From the NCBI GenBank assembly GCA_017482685.1, contig JAFUMP010000015.1:1-42283 (forward strand): 42,283 nt of DNA. Direction: 5' to 3'. Positions within the stretch are counted from its first letter, which is position 1; each line of letters opens with the position of its first letter. Under the pieces are notes generated by a model, which was given only the letters and a program-made list of their open reading frames with translations, was not told where the DNA came from and did no database searches. A program made the translations under genes and the position numbers. This document shows positions 16,278 to 24,502 of the stretch, piece by piece. This stretch comes from a bacterium. Lineage in GTDB: Bacteria > Cyanobacteriota > Vampirovibrionia > Gastranaerophilales > Gastranaerophilaceae.

Positions 16278-17203
16278 AAAAGCGAAATTTCTAATCCTTC
16301 TGTTGCCATAATTGCATTCTCTTCTGAATACTCTTCTGCTAATAAATCTAATTTTTCATCATTATATCCTGGATCATAATGGAAAAAGACAATTTTCTTA
16401 GCTTCTATCTGACGTTTACAATCGAGCGCCATTTCAAAAGTTGAATGTCCAAATCCTTGTTTTGGAACATATATGCTTAAATAGTCCTCTGTAGAATATT
16501 GCGCATCGTGAATTATCAAATCACAACCTTTTGCAAACTTAACAAGTTTTTTATCTCCGCCAGGATAACTTTCTTTATCTGTGGCATAAACTAAAGATTT
16601 ACCTTTATACATAATTTTATAAACAAAAACTCCATTTTGCGGATGTGCATAAGATTTATAACAAGTAATTACAACATCTTCATCTGTAAAATCACTTTCT
16701 TGTAAATCATTTACACGAACAACTTTTGGTAAATCTTCACCTTTTTTAAATATTATGTAATTAGTTTCATTCAAATCCATTATTCTTAAATCAGCAGCAA
16801 TATCACCTAAATCAAGTGGAAAAGATTTTGAAAATAAAAGTTTTGCTAGCTCTTCTTCTAAAGATTCGTTATAATTAACCCCACCTAGAAGCGCCATTCT
16901 TGTTGATGCTAAATGAGATGGGCGGAAAAATGGAAAACCTTGAATATGATCTAAGTGGATATGGCTTAATAAAATAGAACAACGAACTGGAGTTCTATCA
17001 GTTATTGTTGTACCTGATTCAATATATTTTTGCATTAATTCATTACCAAGGCTTATAAGTCCTGTCCCTGCATCAAGTATGATTAAATGTCCACCAACAT
17101 TAATCTCAACACAAGCGGTATTTCCACCATATTTTAAAAACTCGCCATCTGCTACTGGGTAACTTCCTCTTACTCCTCTAAACTTAATTCTAAATTCTTC
17201 CAT
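16274..17203 (-). CDS. MBL-fold metallohydrolase (RNase Z/PhnP/PDE-like)
   Basis: 309 residues. It opens with GVRGSYPV and KYGGNTACVE, then the metal motif SHIHLDH (80-86, HxHxDH), later ATD (in VYATDKES), HDAQY and GHST. This is a metallo-beta-lactamase fold hydrolase of the group that includes RNase Z-like, PhnP-like and cyclic-nucleotide phosphodiesterase-like enzymes, active with two Zn or Mn. No signal peptide, so cytosolic. It starts 4 nt after the metallophosphoesterase stop, with AAGGAT overlapping that stop, and overlaps the next gene by 4 nt: a compact three-gene operon. Substrate cannot be told; neighbours suggest phosphodiester chemistry. Confidence 0.9.
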   Translation of the reverse strand: MEEFRIKFRGVRGSYPVADGEFLKYGGNTACVEINVGGHLIILDAGTGLISLGNELMQKYIESGTTITDRTPVRCSILLSHIHLDHIQGFPFFRPSHLASTRMALLGGVNYNESLEEELAKLLFSKSFPLDLGDIAADLRIMDLNETNYIIFKKGEDLPKVVRVNDLQESDFTDEDVVITCYKSYAHPQNGVFVYKIMYKGKSLVYATDKESYPGGDKKLVKFAKGCDLIIHDAQYSTEDYLSIYVPKQGFGHSTFEMALDCKRQIEAKKIVFFHYDPGYNDEKLDLLAEEYSEENAIMATEGLEISLL

Positions 17204-17207
17204 TTTC

Positions 17208-18194
17208 TTATCCTTTTTTTATCTCAAAAGTCGTATTTCTATCTTCTAATGTTCCATATAATGAATCAATACCAAAAAGTCTTAATTTCGAACGATTCTG
17301 AATATCTTTTAAATTTGTTTCTTTTAAAAACACGTCTACTAATGTTCTTTTTTTATCTGAATTAATGTTTATTACTCGAAAAGCATTTGGAAAAGTTACT
17401 AATGAAGGTGATGTTATATATACAATATTATCTTTTTGTTTTGCTCTTACACAATGATAATGACCTTGTAACACAATTATTGGATTGGAGTAACTTTCTA
17501 ACAACGCTTTTACTTCATCTTCATTATTCATCTTATGATTTGAACTCGAATACGGCTCTTCTATTGGTACATGTGTACACAAAATAATTGTATTTTTTTT
17601 ATGTTCATCTAATTCTTTTTTCAGCCATTTCATTTGCTCAGATGCAATTTCACCATTAGAAGTAAGCTTATAATCAATAATCGAATCCAAACATATCACC
17701 CTAAAGCCTTTTTTAGGAGTAAACGCATAATAGTTCTCTTGATAGCTCATATATTTGTTATGACAATTTAAGATTTTGCGAAACTCTTGCTTTGTTAAAG
17801 GCCCATCAATAGCAATATCATGATTACCATTAATTGCATACCAAGGACAATTTATTTTAGAGGCGTGTGATAAAAATTTTACTAACTCATTTGTTTTAGG
17901 CTTATTAACCAGGTCACCCGTAAACATAACAAAATCATAAGGTCCTGACGTATTTATTTGAAAAATAACATCATCTAAAAGCTCTTGTGATTTTTTTAAA
18001 AATTTGTATGAAGTGTTTTCTTCAAATGTTGAAAAATGCGAATCACTCACTTGTACAAAACGCAAGTTGTTATTTGCTGCTGTACACATTTGTGCACTAA
18101 TAGCTACTGCAATTAGTATCGTAAGAATAAAATTCGTAAATCTCTGAAAAAAACTTTCTTTTCTCTTCTCTTTTTTATAGTACTTCTTACTCAT
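17208..18194 (-). CDS. Membrane-anchored calcineurin-like metallophosphoesterase
   Basis: 328 residues. A basic, 20-residue N-terminus (KKYYKKEKRKES) leads to one membrane helix (about 21-39), ending MCTAAN; it is either an anchor or a signal peptide. The catalytic domain has all metallophosphoesterase motifs: DSH (51-53), GD in FTGDLVN (93-94), NGNHD (122-126), THVP and GHYH. Such enzymes hydrolyse phosphomonoesters or diesters, including cyclic nucleotides; the substrate is unknown. First gene of an operon with the MBL hydrolase and TPR lipoprotein. No ribosome site; TATTAT/TATAAT boxes sit 4-11 nt from the ATG. Confidence 0.9.
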   Translation of the reverse strand: MSKKYYKKEKRKESFFQRFTNFILTILIAVAISAQMCTAANNNLRFVQVSDSHFSTFEENTSYKFLKKSQELLDDVIFQINTSGPYDFVMFTGDLVNKPKTNELVKFLSHASKINCPWYAINGNHDIAIDGPLTKQEFRKILNCHNKYMSYQENYYAFTPKKGFRVICLDSIIDYKLTSNGEIASEQMKWLKKELDEHKKNTIILCTHVPIEEPYSSSNHKMNNEDEVKALLESYSNPIIVLQGHYHCVRAKQKDNIVYITSPSLVTFPNAFRVININSDKKRTLVDVFLKETNLKDIQNRSKLRLFGIDSLYGTLEDRNTTFEIKKG

Positions 18195-18278
18195 GATTAT
18201 TATATATAATAAAACATTCTAAGAAAAAAATCTACGGGTGGTTAATTTTATTGGTTATAATTCCAATTTAAATACTTA

Positions 18279-18312
18279 CAAAAAAAGACCTCTTCTTCTG
18301 AATGAGATCTTT
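18279..18312 (-). terminator. Terminator of the 79-residue protein gene
   Basis: A 12-position stem with one mismatch (aaaaaagacctc paired with gagatctttttt) is followed by a T-run on the minus strand. It lies directly after the stop at 18314. Confidence 0.75.
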
Positions 18313-18313
18313 T

Positions 18314-18553
18314 TTATGCCCAACCTAAATGAAAAACAGGTTTATTTCTTAATTCTGGCCCATTATATCCAAAAGAGCCACCCTCTGTTGACGGCGAATT
18401 ATAACTTGGTATAAAGAAATTGCTAGCTGTATTAATAGGTTCAGCAGGTGTGAATTCAACAGGTTCTACAGGAGTACCAGCTCCAACTCTTGGAGCTTGC
18501 ATTGTATACCAATTATTCATGTTGTAAAAATTTAAATTACTTGCTGGATTCAT
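18314..18553 (-). CDS. Small Asn/Pro-rich protein, function unknown
   Basis: 79 residues: MNPASNLNFYNMNNWY opens it, followed by a Pro/Glu/Thr-rich middle (VEPVEFTPAEP) and a short end FHLGWA. It looks unstructured; no membrane segment. Start is supported by AGGA 8 nt upstream and a terminator follows, so it is probably a true single-gene unit. I do not recognise a family. Confidence 0.6.
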   Translation of the reverse strand: MNPASNLNFYNMNNWYTMQAPRVGAGTPVEPVEFTPAEPINTASNFFIPSYNSPSTEGGSFGYNGPELRNKPVFHLGWA

Positions 18554-18692
18554 AAATATATCCTATTTATATCTCTCTATATATATTATAAAGTATTTTT
18601 GAGATTTTTGCTTGCACATTTTTTTAAAATTGTTACAAAACTTAATATAATTTTTAAAGGCTGACTTGAAGTGTAGAAAGGGTGGAGAGATT

Positions 18693-18914
18693 TTAATTAC
18701 TATACTCATTATTTTTTAAACAATAAACAGTATATTTATAAGTTTTTAATGCTAATAAAATTCTATTATGTATATCAAGCTTTTCATATATGTTTTCTAA
18801 AACAGCTTTTACAGTATGAGTCGAAATAAAAAGCTTTTCGGCTATTTGTTTATTTGTATAACCTTCCATAATTAATTGGCTTACTTCCAATTCTCGCTTT
18901 GTTAAATTTTTCAT
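18693..18914 (-). CDS. Stand-alone LuxR/GerE-type DNA-binding protein
   Basis: 73 residues, almost exactly one LuxR C-terminal HTH domain: LTKRELEVSQLI, EGYTNKQIAEKLFISTHTVK and ENIYEKLDIHNR match the tetrahelical family consensus. No receiver or autoinducer domain is attached, as in GerE of Bacillus. It should bind DNA as a dimer and act as a transcription regulator. Start has AAGGGA 5 nt upstream. Its targets are not indicated; the unknown 214-residue protein is the next gene upstream on the same strand. Confidence 0.9.
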   Translation of the reverse strand: MKNLTKRELEVSQLIMEGYTNKQIAEKLFISTHTVKAVLENIYEKLDIHNRILLALKTYKYTVYCLKNNEYSN

Positions 18915-19276
18915 AAATTTCCCTTTGTCTTTCCGCTTTGAATAACATGTTAATCATACTATAAAACTCAAAAATTGCTTTAATGTATTTTCCAAAATGC
19001 AAGATTTACAATTATTTACATTTGGGAAAGACATGCTTGTGAAAAACAAAAAGTGTGTATCCTAATTCCTATTTGGATTGCAGGGATTTATTCTAATAAG
19101 AAATAAATAAAAAAGTTTCTTATTTTTTACTCAACTTGCTTAATATATCTTAATATTTATTACGATTTTAAGATTCCTTATAAAAATATAGGTATTTGTG
19201 TTAATATTCCTTTACATAAATTCTTTTAATTTTCAGAGTTTTTATGTGAATTGGGGTATTGCAATTTAATATTTAA
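18915..19276 (+). other. 362-bp non-coding gap with a possible + strand small RNA
   Basis: No gene is seen here. On the + strand TTGAAT (18938-18943), a 16-bp spacer and TATAAA (18960-18965) form a fair promoter. A stem between about 18988-18999 and 19019-19030 has one mismatch. A terminator-like hairpin (arms 19095-19103 and 19116-19124, then a T-run) ends near 19128. Together these could define a ~155-nt RNA. Alternatively the stretch is only the upstream region of the GerE-like gene. The rest (19130-19276) is AT-rich and shows nothing clear. Confidence 0.3.
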
Positions 19277-19921
19277 TTATATATTAAAGCTTTTTCTTGA
19301 GCCTTCTTCGTGGTATAGGCCACCACCACAAATCGTTTCTATAACTTTTAATACAAATTCTCTTGAAGCATCTGCTGAATTTAAGAAAAATTCTCTATTG
19401 GATAAATGTCTTATTTTAAAAATAGAGTTTTGCGCTTTGTCTGCTGGAACATATAATGATGCAATTTCTTTATCTAAAAGTCTTTCCATTATTTCATTAC
19501 GAGACTTTGCGCCTTCGATAAGTTCATTGTAGTTACCACTTATAGCCATAATACGTCCAGAAAACATTGGTGAATTATTTTCTCTAAATAAAGCTTGAGG
19601 CTCATAATTACAGCGAGTCGTTAAACTTATCGTATGCCATAAAATATTAATAATAGCTATGCTTTTTTCTTTATCGTAATCTACGTAAATATTTTCTGTT
19701 GTTATTCCTCTTGCTGAAAAAGATTGTTTTAATGAATCGGATATGGCTTTTAAATTCTCTATCATTTCTGAAAAAACTTCTGAAGTATTCAATGTTGCAT
19801 GTTGATAATCCAAAAATTGCTTATACATGTGAGATGATACAAGCCCAATTCTTTCTTGAATAAGTGTGGATTTTCTAAAAGAAGTCTCAGAATTATTAAA
19901 ATTTTCGTAGCCTTTAGACAA
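19277..19921 (-). CDS. Unknown 214-residue protein, TTG start
   Basis: 214 residues starting at TTG (19919-19921), chosen because GGAGG lies 8 nt upstream and a TATAAT lies further up. N-terminal ~80 residues are probably helical (EMIENLKAISDSLKQSF), followed by alternating strands (NIYVDYDKEKSIAIINILWHT) and a Gly-rich end (ICGGGLYHEEGSRK). No signal peptide or membrane helix. I do not recognise a family. It lies upstream of the GerE-like regulator but 363 bp away. Confidence 0.75.
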   Translation of the reverse strand: MSKGYENFNNSETSFRKSTLIQERIGLVSSHMYKQFLDYQHATLNTSEVFSEMIENLKAISDSLKQSFSARGITTENIYVDYDKEKSIAIINILWHTISLTTRCNYEPQALFRENNSPMFSGRIMAISGNYNELIEGAKSRNEIMERLLDKEIASLYVPADKAQNSIFKIRHLSNREFFLNSADASREFVLKVIETICGGGLYHEEGSRKSFNI

Positions 19922-20015
19922 AATAAAGCCTCCTACTAATATTATACACGCAAAATAAAACTACATAAAACATAAATGTAATATTTTGTAACAAATTTTT
20001 TATTTACGAGTAATT

Positions 20016-20849
20016 TTATTTACAATCTAATCCAAGATCTAAAGTTGGAGCTTTCGCTACTATTGCACTTGATGATATTATGTCCACTCCAGTTGAAGCA
20101 ATATCTTTAACAGTATTTAAATTTACATTTCCACTTGCTTCTATAATAGCTTTATCGTCAATAATTTCAACACATTTTTTCATAGTATCAATAGACATAT
20201 TATCAAGCATAATTATATCAGCACCACAAGTTACTGCTTCTTTAACTTGTTCTATTGTATCGCATTCAACTTCTATTTTGTGAGCGTGAGAAATATGTTT
20301 TCTTAATTTTTCAACCGCTTTGGTAAGGCTTCCTGCGTATTTAATATGATTATCTTTTATCATTGCGCAGTCAGAAAGGTTAAATCTATGTAAGCTACCA
20401 CCACCGACTTTAACCGAATATTTTTCAAATGCTCTAAACAATGGAGTAGTTTTTCTCGTATCAACGATCTTTGCTTTATAATTTCCAATAGCTTTTTGAT
20501 ATTTATTAGTTTCGGTTGCAATACCACTCATTCTTTGTACGTAATTTAGGGCAACACGTTCTCCCATTAAAATATATCTTGCAGGGCCTTCTATATCTGC
20601 TAATTTGTCACCTTTTTGAATTGAATCGCCATCGTTAAAATAAAATTTTACTTCAACTTTAGGGGAAAGTATTTTAAAAACTGTTTCAAAAACTGTTCTA
20701 CCTGATAATATACCCTCAACGCGAGAATTAAGCTCGCATTTCATAATATCATCTTCGTTTGTAAGATAATCTGTTGTTATATCACCAAACCCAATATCTT
20801 CTTCTAAAGCTCTTTTTACGTGTTCTTCTATAAAAAAATTATTTAACAT
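20016..20849 (-). CDS. nadC: Nicotinate-nucleotide pyrophosphorylase (quinolinate phosphoribosyltransferase)
   Basis: 277 residues, normal length. It converts quinolinate and PRPP to nicotinate mononucleotide, CO2 and PPi in de novo NAD synthesis. Motifs: TRKTTPLFR, EKYSVKVGGGSLHRFNLSD, KDNH, the barrel strand IEVECDT, IMLDNM and EASGNVN. Its ATG lies inside the last codons of nadB (11-nt overlap), implying coupling. Cytosolic. Confidence 0.97.
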   Translation of the reverse strand: MLNNFFIEEHVKRALEEDIGFGDITTDYLTNEDDIMKCELNSRVEGILSGRTVFETVFKILSPKVEVKFYFNDGDSIQKGDKLADIEGPARYILMGERVALNYVQRMSGIATETNKYQKAIGNYKAKIVDTRKTTPLFRAFEKYSVKVGGGSLHRFNLSDCAMIKDNHIKYAGSLTKAVEKLRKHISHAHKIEVECDTIEQVKEAVTCGADIIMLDNMSIDTMKKCVEIIDDKAIIEASGNVNLNTVKDIASTGVDIISSSAIVAKAPTLDLGLDCK

Positions 20850-22458
20850 TTAATAACTCCTTGCTGTTATCTTTTATAATATTTGAGTGTATTGCTTCTT
20901 CATAAGGTTTTATATAATCTGAGCGAGAATGAGCTCCTCTCGATTCTTTACGGTTTAAAGCTAAATCTATAATTAATGTAGCTGCAGTTAACATGTTGCG
21001 ATATTCATATTCTTCACGGTTTAAACATCTTCTATTACGTTTAAAATTTTTAGAACATTCTTTTAACAAAACTTTTGCTTCTAATAAATCCTTTTCATTT
21101 CGTATTATACCAACTTTTTCCCACATTATATTTTTTAAATCTTGTTTTAGATTTGGAATATTATAATCAATTTCATTTATAGGAGTATTATATAAATCAA
21201 TTTTTTCTAAAATTGATTTATCAATTTTTTTGGGTGGTAATAAATTTGTAAAAGATAAATGATCTGCTAGTTCATAGGCACAAACTACGCATTCTAATAA
21301 CGAATTGCTTGCTAAGCGGTTAGCACCATGCAAACCTGTTGAAGCGACTTCTCCTATTGCATATAAACCTTTTATTGAAGTTTTACCATTTACTTCAGCT
21401 TTTACTCCACCCATAGAATAATGTGCAGCAGGCGCAACTGGAATAGGAGTTTTTGTAATATCTATTCCATTTTCCTTACACTTACACGATATTGTAGGGA
21501 ATCTTGATAATAGTTTAGATGTTTCAATAATTGAAGCATTTAAAAACATATTTGGGCTTTTATTTAGCCTCATTTCATTATAAATAGCTCTAGTAACAAT
21601 ATCTCTTGGGGCAAGTTCTCTTCGATCGTGATATTTACTCATAAATTCATTACCAGTATTATCTACTAATTTAGCTCCTTCTCCTCTAACAGCTTCAGAT
21701 ATTAAAAATCTATTTTTGTTTGAAGATAAAGCTAAAGCGGTTGGATGAAATTGAATGAATTCCAAATCTTGTATAACTGCACCAGCATTATAAGCTAAGT
21801 CAATACCGTCACCAGTAGTACAATCTGGATTAGTTGTATATTTATACAATTGCCCAACCCCACCTGTTGCTAATACGGTTGCAGATGTATAAACAATTTC
21901 ATGCTCATTTGTGAGTTCATTATATAAAATAAGTCCTTTGCACACACTATCAGAATTTACCAATAGTTCAACGGCCATAGAGTTTTCTAATATAGTTATA
22001 TTAGAATCTTCTTGCACCTTTTTTATCAATGATTTTATTATTTCACGACCTGTTGCATCACCACCAACATGCAAAATTCTTCTAAAACTATGTGCAGCTT
22101 CAAGTGTAAAATTAAATTCACCTTTTGGATTTTTATCAAAATTTACACCAAAATTAATTAAATCATTAATAACAGTATCTGATATTTCAGAAATGTATTT
22201 TGTTACACATTTGTCAGATAATCCAGCACCAGCTTTTAACGTATCAATAACGTGAGCTTCTGTTGTATCGCCTAGGTTTTGATGTAAAACCCCGACAATG
22301 CCTCCTTGAGCGTATTTAGAATTGCTTTCTCCTAACGTCGATTTGGTAATCAGTAGTATTCCATCTGGCAAGCTAATTTCTTGCGAAAGTTTAAGTGCTG
22401 CATAAAGTCCTGCCGCACCGCTACCAATTATAACTACTGAATATTCTGAATGTTTCAT
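20839..22458 (-). CDS. nadB: L-aspartate oxidase
   Basis: 539 residues. FAD-dependent oxidation of L-aspartate to iminoaspartate, first step of NAD synthesis. Dinucleotide fold VVIIGSGAAGLYAAL at the N-terminus, then SKYAQGG, FIQFHPTAL, SEAVRGEGAKLVD and the C-terminal flavin segment GEVASTGLHGANRLASNSLLE; all typical of the succinate dehydrogenase/aspartate oxidase family. The C-terminal helical domain includes ESRGAHSRSDY. GAGGA supports the start. nadA (quinolinate synthase) is not in the window, although iminoaspartate needs it. Confidence 0.97.
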   Translation of the reverse strand: MKHSEYSVVIIGSGAAGLYAALKLSQEISLPDGILLITKSTLGESNSKYAQGGIVGVLHQNLGDTTEAHVIDTLKAGAGLSDKCVTKYISEISDTVINDLINFGVNFDKNPKGEFNFTLEAAHSFRRILHVGGDATGREIIKSLIKKVQEDSNITILENSMAVELLVNSDSVCKGLILYNELTNEHEIVYTSATVLATGGVGQLYKYTTNPDCTTGDGIDLAYNAGAVIQDLEFIQFHPTALALSSNKNRFLISEAVRGEGAKLVDNTGNEFMSKYHDRRELAPRDIVTRAIYNEMRLNKSPNMFLNASIIETSKLLSRFPTISCKCKENGIDITKTPIPVAPAAHYSMGGVKAEVNGKTSIKGLYAIGEVASTGLHGANRLASNSLLECVVCAYELADHLSFTNLLPPKKIDKSILEKIDLYNTPINEIDYNIPNLKQDLKNIMWEKVGIIRNEKDLLEAKVLLKECSKNFKRNRRCLNREEYEYRNMLTAATLIIDLALNRKESRGAHSRSDYIKPYEEAIHSNIIKDNSKELLNVK

Positions 22459-22542
22459 TAAGAATCCTCAAATCTGTTCTAATTATATTTTAAAACAAAA
22501 AAAACTAAGGATTATTAATTAAATATAAAGATTCATCAATTG

Positions 22543-23319
22543 TTACATTGTAGTTAGATTAATTTTTTTAGGATTAAGAGCATCTTCTATAGTTGAAGAT
22601 TTCAATTTTATGTTAGGAGATATTTCTTGAGCCTTTTTTATATCATCATTGTAGCCAGCTAAATCACCAGATTTTAACCGATACTCTGCTCTATCAACAT
22701 AGTATATCGCACGGTTTTTTGTTCTATCTATTAATAAATCATAGACTCTTACAGAGGTTTTATATTTTCCTACGCCAGCGTATATATCAGCAATACAAGC
22801 ATATCCATAATAAGCTGTAGGATCTGTGTGAAGTATGCTATTACAATAAGTTAATGCTTTTTTATTATTACCTTTGTTTTTTAATAACATTGCAATTCTG
22901 AACTTGTCTACAATATTAGGATTGCTGAGTTTTAAATAATCATCAAGAGCTTCTTTATTTTCTCCAAAATACAAACGAATCATTGCTCTATCTGCATAAA
23001 GAGATTCGATTTCTTTTTTTGAAGCATAACTTGGTAATAAATACATTGCTTTATCTATTTCATTTAATGCAGATCTCTTTCGTTCCATTTTTGCTAAATA
23101 AATAGCATTATTTCTATGAAATTTCCAAGCCTCTAAATCTTCTTTTTTATTCGTCATTTTGGCAATGAAGTATTGTGTATTGTTACCATAAAAACATAGT
23201 TGGGCAAATTTATTACCTGGTGGAGAACAAAGCCAAGCTACAAAAAAGAATCCCATTATCAGTAAACATAAAACTTTTATATCGTCTTTTCTATTTTTAG
23301 CATTAAAATTTGTAATCAT
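22543..23319 (-). CDS. TPR-repeat membrane-anchored protein
   Basis: 258 residues with one N-terminal membrane helix (about 15-31) and no clear cleavage site. The remainder is made of TPR-like helix pairs (AIYLAKMERKRSALNEIDKA, ALTYCNSILHTDPTAYYGYA, VYDLLIDRTKNRAIYYVDRA). It probably scaffolds protein contacts at the membrane. Lies 84 bp upstream of nadB on the same strand and 68 bp downstream of the metallopeptidase, so it may be co-transcribed. No specific role can be given. Confidence 0.85.
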   Translation of the reverse strand: MITNFNAKNRKDDIKVLCLLIMGFFFVAWLCSPPGNKFAQLCFYGNNTQYFIAKMTNKKEDLEAWKFHRNNAIYLAKMERKRSALNEIDKAMYLLPSYASKKEIESLYADRAMIRLYFGENKEALDDYLKLSNPNIVDKFRIAMLLKNKGNNKKALTYCNSILHTDPTAYYGYACIADIYAGVGKYKTSVRVYDLLIDRTKNRAIYYVDRAEYRLKSGDLAGYNDDIKKAQEISPNIKLKSSTIEDALNPKKINLTTM

Positions 23320-23387
23320 ACTTATCTCTCTTTAGTACTATTTTAAACTAAATTTTAAAAAAAATAAAGTGTTAAATTTCTTTTAGG

Positions 23388-24194
23388 CTATATTATATAT
23401 TTTTCAGCTTCAATGTAGAAATTTGTCAAAAAAGGTACTTTATTTGACTTTATAGAATTTTCTAATATGTTATATGTTCTTGGAGCAAGCTTAAATAATT
23501 TTGTTTTATTAGTAAAAAACAGTTCAACTGCTCTTGCAAAAAGTTCTGTAGTAGAGTTATAATAACGATTTAATCTTGAAATTCTTGAGTTTAATCTTTT
23601 TAATGCTCGCTGTTTAGATTTATGTAAAATGTAACACTCTTCAGGTTTTTCTACTGATAAATAGTCTATTGAATAAACTTTTTCTTGAAAATTTTCTATA
23701 ACTTTAACATTATCATATTTAAGAAGATATTTTAAATTTGAACTTTTGATTTTTTTTTCTAACATCAATGATATTTCAGGTAGTTTTTTATTGTTAGAAA
23801 AGCTTGTAATTAAAGCTTCTTCTGTTGTTTGAATTTCTTTTTTTAATACTTCTATTTGGTTAAATAAAGGTTCTATTGTTTTTTTATCTATCGAATCCAC
23901 CGTGATTTTAATTAATTCTTCTTCTAGCTCTTCATTATATTCTGGGAAGATAAAATTAAGAGAATTTAATTTATTGTTATATTGATAATGAACAAAATGC
24001 GCAAATTCATGAGCTAATACACCTAAAAGCTCTTCATCTTCTAAGTTTTTTGAAATATCAATTCTATATTTTTGATTTTTTACCTTAAAAAAACCTTTAT
24101 TGCCTTGGGCTTTATTTTTTCCAATATTAACTTCAAGTCCACAAGATTCAATAAAATTTATAAGTGTTATGTATCTGTTTCTTTTACTAACCAT
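23388..24194 (-). CDS. HExxH zinc metallopeptidase-like protein
   Basis: 268 residues. HEFAH (62-66) inside LAHEFAHFVHYQ is a zinc-binding gluzincin-type site, and a TELFARA motif (216-222) downstream can supply the third ligand E217; this pairing resembles ImmA/IrrE-like and related soluble metallopeptidases. Between the two lies a ~150-residue charged helical insert. No signal peptide, so intracellular. The gene overlaps cutA by 28 nt, with GGAAG 11 nt before its ATG. Substrate unknown; an irrE-type role in cleaving a repressor is possible, but no repressor gene is adjacent. Confidence 0.8.
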   Translation of the reverse strand: MVSKRNRYITLINFIESCGLEVNIGKNKAQGNKGFFKVKNQKYRIDISKNLEDEELLGVLAHEFAHFVHYQYNNKLNSLNFIFPEYNEELEEELIKITVDSIDKKTIEPLFNQIEVLKKEIQTTEEALITSFSNNKKLPEISLMLEKKIKSSNLKYLLKYDNVKVIENFQEKVYSIDYLSVEKPEECYILHKSKQRALKRLNSRISRLNRYYNSTTELFARAVELFFTNKTKLFKLAPRTYNILENSIKSNKVPFLTNFYIEAEKYII

Positions 24195-24484
24195 TTTAAA
24201 TAATCTTCCGAACAGTCTACAATAGGTAATGCAATAATTTCAGGAACTGCATAGGTATTTAAATCTTCAATCACTAATTTAACTTTTCCATAGTTAGCTC
24301 GTCGTGTTTTAATCATTAACATAACTTCTTTTTCTTCACAGATTTCACCATCCCATGAAAAAACTGATTTTACATTTTCTATCATTGAAACACATGCTGC
24401 AAGTTTATGTTTCATTATTACTTTTGTTATTTGTTTTGCAATTTTTTTATTAGGCACCGTTGAATAAATAACTACAATATCCAT
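24167..24484 (-). CDS. cutA: CutA1 divalent-cation tolerance protein
   Basis: 105 residues, matching CutA1: TVPNKKIAKQITKVIMKHKLAACVSM near the N-terminus, SVFSWDGEI and KTRRANYGKVK in the middle, and VPEIIALPIVDCSEDYLKWL at the end. Such proteins form trimers and resemble PII in fold; the historical link is copper tolerance. AAGGA supports the start. It lies 18 nt after glcD and overlaps the metallopeptidase gene. Confidence 0.95.
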   Translation of the reverse strand: MDIVVIYSTVPNKKIAKQITKVIMKHKLAACVSMIENVKSVFSWDGEICEEKEVMLMIKTRRANYGKVKLVIEDLNTYAVPEIIALPIVDCSEDYLKWLVKETDT

Positions 24485-24502
24485 TTTTATTCCTTTCTTG
24501 TT

